A stretch of 9,096 nt of DNA. It comes from Thermoplasmata archaeon. GTDB lineage: Archaea; Thermoplasmatota; Thermoplasmata; Thermoplasmatales; Thermoplasmataceae. The stretch lies in assembly GCA_021826835.1 (NCBI GenBank), contig JAKAYH010000068.1, positions 1 to 9,096 on the forward strand. Reading direction: 5' to 3'. Of the stretch, positions 5,749 through 9,096 are shown piece by piece. The position numbers were made by a program, and so were the translations under genes. The first letter of the stretch is position 1. The number at the start of each line of letters is the position of its first letter. A model generated the notes under the pieces. It was not told the origin of the DNA and searched no databases. It was given only the letters and a program-made list of their open reading frames with translations.

Positions 5749-6456
5749 ATGAAAATATCCAAATTGATATCGTATAGCGCATTTGCAATAATAGCATCTT
5801 TCCTCATAATATCATCAGCTTCCATTTATTTTAGCACCACGGAAACTGCTAATTCCATTGATGGTGTGGTTAAGTATGTTAATATCGGTTCCCCTCAGCC
5901 TTACATAGGTTTCTGTCTGATGGGTAACGCGAAAGGTGTTATACCATCTTCAATATCCATAATGAATCAAACCATTACACTCAATCCGGGCGAAAATATT
6001 TCTAAACTGTTAAATTTGCCAATAAATATTAGCAGCATGACAGAAAAGGGGTTTCCGTTTTCATCCATGTCACTATTTATTTCGGACGCAGTTTATGGTG
6101 CATTATTTCTTATGAATTTCACCGCGTATAAAGGAGGGTTCTCAATGAATATTCCTGCAATTTTTTCAAATATTACCTCTACAAAGGTAACCACAGCTAA
6201 TGAATCGTCCGGTCAGGCGTTTCTTTCCCTGGGGTTTAGGGTTTTAATTCCTTTATTTTTTCAAGCGTCCAGAATGCTCATATATGATGGGCCATCGTTA
6301 ATTGGTAACTTTAGTTTACAGAATTATTCAGGTATATTCAATAAAGGAAATGTAAATCTTTCCGGAATTATACACATACCTGAAGGGCAATCAATAAATT
6401 CTGTGTTAAAAAATCTTGTATTCTCTATGAACGGTTTGAAATGGTCTGCTTCATAA
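5749..6456 (+). CDS. Secreted or membrane-anchored surface protein of unknown function
   Basis: A 235-residue protein I cannot assign to a family. Residues 1-28 (MKISKL then a hydrophobic run) form a signal peptide or N-terminal membrane anchor; the rest should lie outside the cytoplasm. The exposed part has nine N-x-S/T sequons (N73, N83, N93, N123, N141, N151, N187, N192, N203), many for its length, consistent with N-glycosylation of archaeal surface proteins. There is one cysteine (C56). Two weakly hydrophobic stretches (about 107-122 and 159-178) may be amphipathic or buried. No enzyme motif or sorting signal at the C-terminus is seen. The ATG at 5749 is supported by a TATA-like box and a possible GAGG. 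A half-copy of the PadR-operator palindrome upstream suggests a link to the neighbouring ABC exporter. Its last six bases overlap the 3' end of the convergent HAD gene. Confidence 0.75.
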   Translation: MKISKLISYSAFAIIASFLIISSASIYFSTTETANSIDGVVKYVNIGSPQPYIGFCLMGNAKGVIPSSISIMNQTITLNPGENISKLLNLPINISSMTEKGFPFSSMSLFISDAVYGALFLMNFTAYKGGFSMNIPAIFSNITSTKVTTANESSGQAFLSLGFRVLIPLFFQASRMLIYDGPSLIGNFSLQNYSGIFNKGNVNLSGIIHIPEGQSINSVLKNLVFSMNGLKWSAS

Positions 6457-7053
6457 AAGTTTAATGCAATTTATTAAATCACTGAGGTCCTTTATTAGAA
6501 AGTCATAAAGGGTTACACCTGAATTTCTCCCATGGGTTATCAATATAGCCGGTATTCCCAAAGTTTTTGCAGGAATCATATCATTTATGGAATCGCCAAC
6601 AACAATCATGTTCCTAATGTTGACATTCAATATCTCTGATGCTTTCAAATAGGCTTCTGTATTTGGTTTCCCGGAAATTACATCATCAATAGTGACAACT
6701 TGTACATTACCAAGATTCAGCCTATTTACCAGCGCTCTTCTGGAAGAAGTTACTATTATGGATTTTATTCCTATGGATTCAAGTTTAGCTAATGTCTCTT
6801 CATAATCTTCATATATTGATATTTGGGGTAACATCTCCAGAAAGTATTGCTCCTCAAGTTCCTCTATGAGATTGGGTTTATTGGAAAATTTCTTTGCCAA
6901 ATCCATGCCGGGCAATCCTATGAGTGATTCTATCTCAGAATCCTGAAGGAATATCCCCTGCGTTTCAAAGGCTTTCCTCCAAGCCCTGACTCGTTGCTGG
7001 AATGAATTTAGAATTGTACCATCAAGATCAAAAATAACTCCCTTAACAATCAT
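6451..7053 (-). CDS. HAD-superfamily hydrolase (phosphoglycolate phosphatase-like)
   Basis: A 200-residue cytoplasmic phosphatase of the haloacid dehalogenase superfamily, subfamily I with a helical cap. Motif I is FDLDGT (8-13) with nucleophile D9 and acid/base D11. The cap is about 16-78. Motif II is VTSS (101-104), motif III K129 in SGKP, and motif IV GDSINDM (153-159) with D154 and D158 for Mg. All catalytic residues are present, so a working phosphomonoesterase is likely. The substrate cannot be told; phosphoglycolate, pyrophosphate, sugar phosphates or nucleotides are all possible for this group. The ATG at 7053 follows the stop codon of the E1-like gene after six bases and has no Shine-Dalgarno sequence, so it is probably translated by coupling from the same mRNA. 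The 3' end overlaps the convergent surface protein gene by six bases. Confidence 0.9.
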   Translation of the reverse strand: MIVKGVIFDLDGTILNSFQQRVRAWRKAFETQGIFLQDSEIESLIGLPGMDLAKKFSNKPNLIEELEEQYFLEMLPQISIYEDYEETLAKLESIGIKSIIVTSSRRALVNRLNLGNVQVVTIDDVISGKPNTEAYLKASEILNVNIRNMIVVGDSINDMIPAKTLGIPAILITHGRNSGVTLYDFLIKDLSDLINCIKLL

Positions 7054-7059
7054 CGGAGG

Positions 7060-7788
7060 TCAGTAAGGGGATCTTCCAATTATACGTTTTGAAGTAATCT
7101 CAGGGAAGACCTTTTGTGCACATACACTGCACGACTCTCGCAAACCAGTTTTTATTTTGGTGATGCTATAATCATCCATATTCATAAAATAGATACAGTC
7201 TTCAAGTTTCGAATTTTCATAATAATTTGAAACCAGAGAGACTGCCATTATGGAACCAAGAGACGGTATATAGAACTCCACATTGTCATAGGAGCAGTTT
7301 ATGGGGATTAAATTCTGATTTTCAGTGAGACAGTTGAGACAGGCCGTTTTTCCCGGAACTATCAACTTAAATTCCAGAAATTTTTCCATGCTTGAGGTCA
7401 TAATCCATGGAATATCCATTTTGACAGAAATTTCATTAATAAGATTTCTAGTTAGAATTGAATCGGTGCAGTCTATGATCAAATCAGTGCCGGTAAGAAT
7501 ACTTTCATAATTTACAGAATCAAGGTATTCATGGAATGCAGTTATCTTATTCAAAATACCCTGACTTTGAACAATATTTTTCATGACCTCGGCTTTGTTT
7601 AATCCAATATGGGATATTCCAAAGAGTGTCTGCCTTTCCAGATTGCTCTTTTCTATATTATCGCCGTCTACTATTCTAATCTCTTTTATTCCATGCCTTG
7701 AAAGCAGGAGGGATACCAGACTGGAATTCCCTCCAGCACCTATTATGGAAACTGATATTTTGGGCTTAGAGGTCGCTTTCCCAGTCAT
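7060..7788 (-). CDS. E1-like (ThiF/MoeB/UbaA family) adenylyltransferase
   Basis: A 242-residue protein of the family that adenylates the C-terminal glycine of ubiquitin-like sulfur carriers (ThiS, MoaD, archaeal SAMPs) for thiamine, molybdopterin or tRNA thiolation and protein conjugation. Seen: nucleotide loop GAGGNSS (17-23), D41 and D43, SNLERQ (48-53) with N49, R52 and Q53, K65, and DCTD (106-109) then R114. Zinc cysteines are C150/C153 and C220/C223. C165 in the NC pair, 15 residues after the first zinc cysteine, matches the position of the catalytic Cys184 of E. coli ThiF; the intervening NQ is also shared. The N-terminus is short: the segment before the nucleotide loop that in MoeB/ThiF carries the arginine reaching the partner's active site is absent, and the loop has N21 where the family has Leu. 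No carrier protein gene is in the window. A stop codon upstream in frame, and no alternative start, fix the ATG. Specificity is unresolved. Confidence 0.88.
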   Translation of the reverse strand: MTGKATSKPKISVSIIGAGGNSSLVSLLLSRHGIKEIRIVDGDNIEKSNLERQTLFGISHIGLNKAEVMKNIVQSQGILNKITAFHEYLDSVNYESILTGTDLIIDCTDSILTRNLINEISVKMDIPWIMTSSMEKFLEFKLIVPGKTACLNCLTENQNLIPINCSYDNVEFYIPSLGSIMAVSLVSNYYENSKLEDCIYFMNMDDYSITKIKTGLRESCSVCAQKVFPEITSKRIIGRSPY

Positions 7789-7930
7789 AAATAGAGATTG
7801 TAATTTATAATAATAGGATTACTGACTTATCAGGTTAAAATTAAAACCAATAAATTTCACTTAAGGTTAACCCTCAATACTGCTGTATCCAGTTGATGAA
7901 GAATATATATGAGACTGTCATCATACATTC
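7789..7930. promoter_or_regulatory. Divergent promoter region between E1-like and dehydrogenase genes
   Basis: For the plus-strand dehydrogenase, AATATATATG at 7902-7911 is centred about 24 bases before the ATG, fitting a leaderless transcript. For the minus-strand E1-like gene, TTTTAATTTTAA around 7835-7846 would start a transcript near 7814 with a leader of about 26 bases; TTATAAATTA at 7801-7810 is nearer but too close to the ATG. An 8-bp palindrome GGTTAACC (7865-7872) and a related GGTT...AACC segment (7836-7851) lie between them and could be regulator sites. Confidence 0.4.
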
Positions 7931-8944
7931 ATGAAAGCAGCTTTTCTTAAAGAGATTGGTAAAGATCTGGTAATAGAAGATTTTACTATTAGCGATCCCC
8001 AATCAGAACAGGTTACAATTGAACAAGATATTACTGGAATATGCTATCGTGATATTCTTGAAAAGGAAGGTTTTTTTCCAAGGATGAAACCTCCAATTAT
8101 CCCCGGACATGAAATCTCCGGGATTATTAATAAAGTAGGAGAGGGCGTTAGAGAGTTCAAAGCAGGAGAAAGAGTTGCCAGTCTCATATACGAACCGTGC
8201 GGTTTCTGTGAACAGTGTGTATCGGGTAGAGAAAATCTTTGTCCAAGGAAGAAAACCTATGGTGAAAATATAAACGGTTCGTATTCAAGATTTGTTAATG
8301 TTTCTCAGAGAAGTCTTGTTAGGGTACCTGACGGTGTTCCAAATGAACTGGCATCCATAGCTGCCTGCGTAACGGGAATGGTTTATCACGCCCTTGACTC
8401 AGTTGGAGAGGCAGGTTACGGAACCCGTGTAGTCATAACGGGAGCAGGAGGAGGAGTTGGTTCGCATGCAATTCAGGTCGCCAAGGCAATTGGTGCTCAG
8501 GTTATTGCTGCAACCAGTTCAAAATGGAAGGAAGAAACTCTCTACAAACTTGGAGCCGATTTCGTTATTAATTCCTCAGAAGGATTTGACAAGGAGGTTA
8601 AAAAGATATGGCCTGATGGTTCTCAAATTGTTCTTGAAAATACCGGTAATGCAACATTTGCCTCATCGCTGAGGTCACTGGCTTTCGGTGGAAGAGTAAT
8701 TGTCATTGGAAACCTTGAACCCACACCGGTTCCACTCCCATTGGGAATGATTATTCTTAAAGGGAACAGAGTCGAAGGCACAATCAGTTCAACAAGAAAT
8801 GATTTGAGAAAGGCGCTTGACCTTTCAAAGAGAGGTCTCGTTAAGGAAGTAAAACATGATCAAAGGAAACTGGAAGACGTAAACGAAGCCTTTACAGATA
8901 TAAAAAATAAAAAAAATATAGGAAGAATAATGTTAAAACTTTAA
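7931..8944 (+). CDS. Zinc-dependent medium-chain alcohol dehydrogenase (acryloyl-CoA reductase-like)
   Basis: A 337-residue NAD(P)H-dependent oxidoreductase of the MDR superfamily. GroES-like domain residues 1-130: catalytic zinc ligands C38 (CYRD), H60-E61 (GHE) and C146 (ACVTG), and a structural zinc set C90, C93, C96, C104. The Rossmann domain starts at TGAGGGVG (170-177). The end of the second strand is AATSSKWK (193-200) with no acidic residue, which favours NADPH over NADH. CYRD, GFFPRMK before GHE, and ACVTGM closely resemble, from memory, the acryloyl-CoA reductase of Sulfolobales, but the same subgroup includes ordinary alcohol dehydrogenases and quinone-reductase-like enzymes. No CoA-pathway neighbour is present, so substrate is open: an alcohol, aldehyde or enoyl-CoA. 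Length is normal. The ATG is supported by a TATA-like box about 24 bases upstream; the gene is divergent from the E1-like gene. Confidence 0.92.
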   Translation: MKAAFLKEIGKDLVIEDFTISDPQSEQVTIEQDITGICYRDILEKEGFFPRMKPPIIPGHEISGIINKVGEGVREFKAGERVASLIYEPCGFCEQCVSGRENLCPRKKTYGENINGSYSRFVNVSQRSLVRVPDGVPNELASIAACVTGMVYHALDSVGEAGYGTRVVITGAGGGVGSHAIQVAKAIGAQVIAATSSKWKEETLYKLGADFVINSSEGFDKEVKKIWPDGSQIVLENTGNATFASSLRSLAFGGRVIVIGNLEPTPVPLPLGMIILKGNRVEGTISSTRNDLRKALDLSKRGLVKEVKHDQRKLEDVNEAFTDIKNKKNIGRIMLKL

Positions 8945-8999
8945 AACATTATTTGGAAATTGCAATGAAACAATCTTACAGTGCAAAGCTTAATATCCT

Positions 9000-9008
9000 A
9001 ATTTAAAT
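9000..9008 (+). promoter_or_regulatory. TATA-like box of the gene starting at 9028
   Basis: AATTTAAAT is centred about 24 bases before the ATG at 9028, the same arrangement as before the other operon-first genes here, and there is no Shine-Dalgarno sequence. This supports a new transcription unit after the dehydrogenase gene. Confidence 0.4.
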
Positions 9009-9027
9009 CACGTTTTGGCTGATATCA

Positions 9028-9096
9028 ATGCAGGAATTAATTTGCAATATAGAATTTTCAAAGGAAGACAGCGAATTTATAGCAAAGTTGAGAACC
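9028..9096 (+). CDS. Start of an unidentified protein (runs off window)
   Basis: Twenty-three open codons from ATG at 9028 to the window end, reading MQELICNIEF then a charged stretch ending AKLRT. The reading frame is open, has a TATA-like box at the leaderless distance and no upstream start in frame, so it is probably a real gene. The fragment is too short to assign a family. It lies 83 bases after the dehydrogenase stop codon on the same strand. Confidence 0.55.
   Translation, partial: MQELICNIEFSKEDSEFIAKLRT

Noticed and set aside
7583..7810. 75-codon plus-strand open frame extending past the E1-like start
   Set aside because: Antisense to the N-terminal half of the E1-like gene; no independent support.
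1..9096. CRISPR array, tRNA or rRNA gene, insertion sequence
   Set aside because: No regularly spaced repeats, no tRNA cloverleaf with T-loop consensus, no rRNA-like conserved blocks and no transposase reading frame were found on either strand.

Overview
The window looks like chromosome of a low-GC archaeon, most probably of the Thermoplasmata (Thermoplasma/Ferroplasma/Cuniculiplasma-like). The grounds are an AT-rich sequence with many ATA, AGA and AGG codons, archaeal TATA-like boxes about 24-30 bases before several start codons (suggesting leaderless mRNAs), a peptide-fermenting archaeal enzyme (IorA), and an alcohol dehydrogenase resembling the acryloyl-CoA reductases of Sulfolobales. The lineage is an inference; no rRNA or tRNA lies in the window to fix it.

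Layout. Positions 1-1561 (minus) carry the N-terminal 520 residues of the indolepyruvate:ferredoxin oxidoreductase alpha subunit, cut by the window edge. Positions 1625-2758 (minus) encode a polytopic membrane protein of unknown function that appears to contain an internal duplication. Positions 2866-5113 (minus) form a tight three-gene operon joined by two 4-base ATGA overlaps: a PadR-type repressor with a TTG start, a DrrA-like ABC ATPase and an ABC-2 permease. A perfect 17-bp palindrome lies just upstream of the operon's TATA box and is the obvious autoregulatory operator.

The 635-base gap at 5114-5748 is the most interesting part. It holds nested complementary arms (5387-5491), preceded by a TATA-like box and followed by a T-run on the plus strand, which suggests an unannotated structured RNA. 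It also holds a copy of the PadR half-site in front of the next gene. That gene (5749-6456, plus) encodes a secreted or membrane-anchored protein with nine N-glycosylation sequons, possibly co-regulated with the exporter.

Positions 6451-7788 (minus) carry a two-gene unit: a ThiF/MoeB-type E1-like enzyme with intact zinc and catalytic cysteines, followed six bases later by a HAD phosphatase. Divergent from it, 7931-8944 (plus) encodes a zinc-dependent medium-chain dehydrogenase with all catalytic and structural zinc ligands. The first 23 codons of another plus-strand gene start at 9028 and run off the end.

The regions look like ordinary chromosome with small independent units: amino-acid fermentation (IorA), regulated export (PadR/ABC, perhaps with the surface protein) and sulfur-carrier-type activation (E1). 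No CRISPR array, insertion sequence, integrase or prophage gene is visible.
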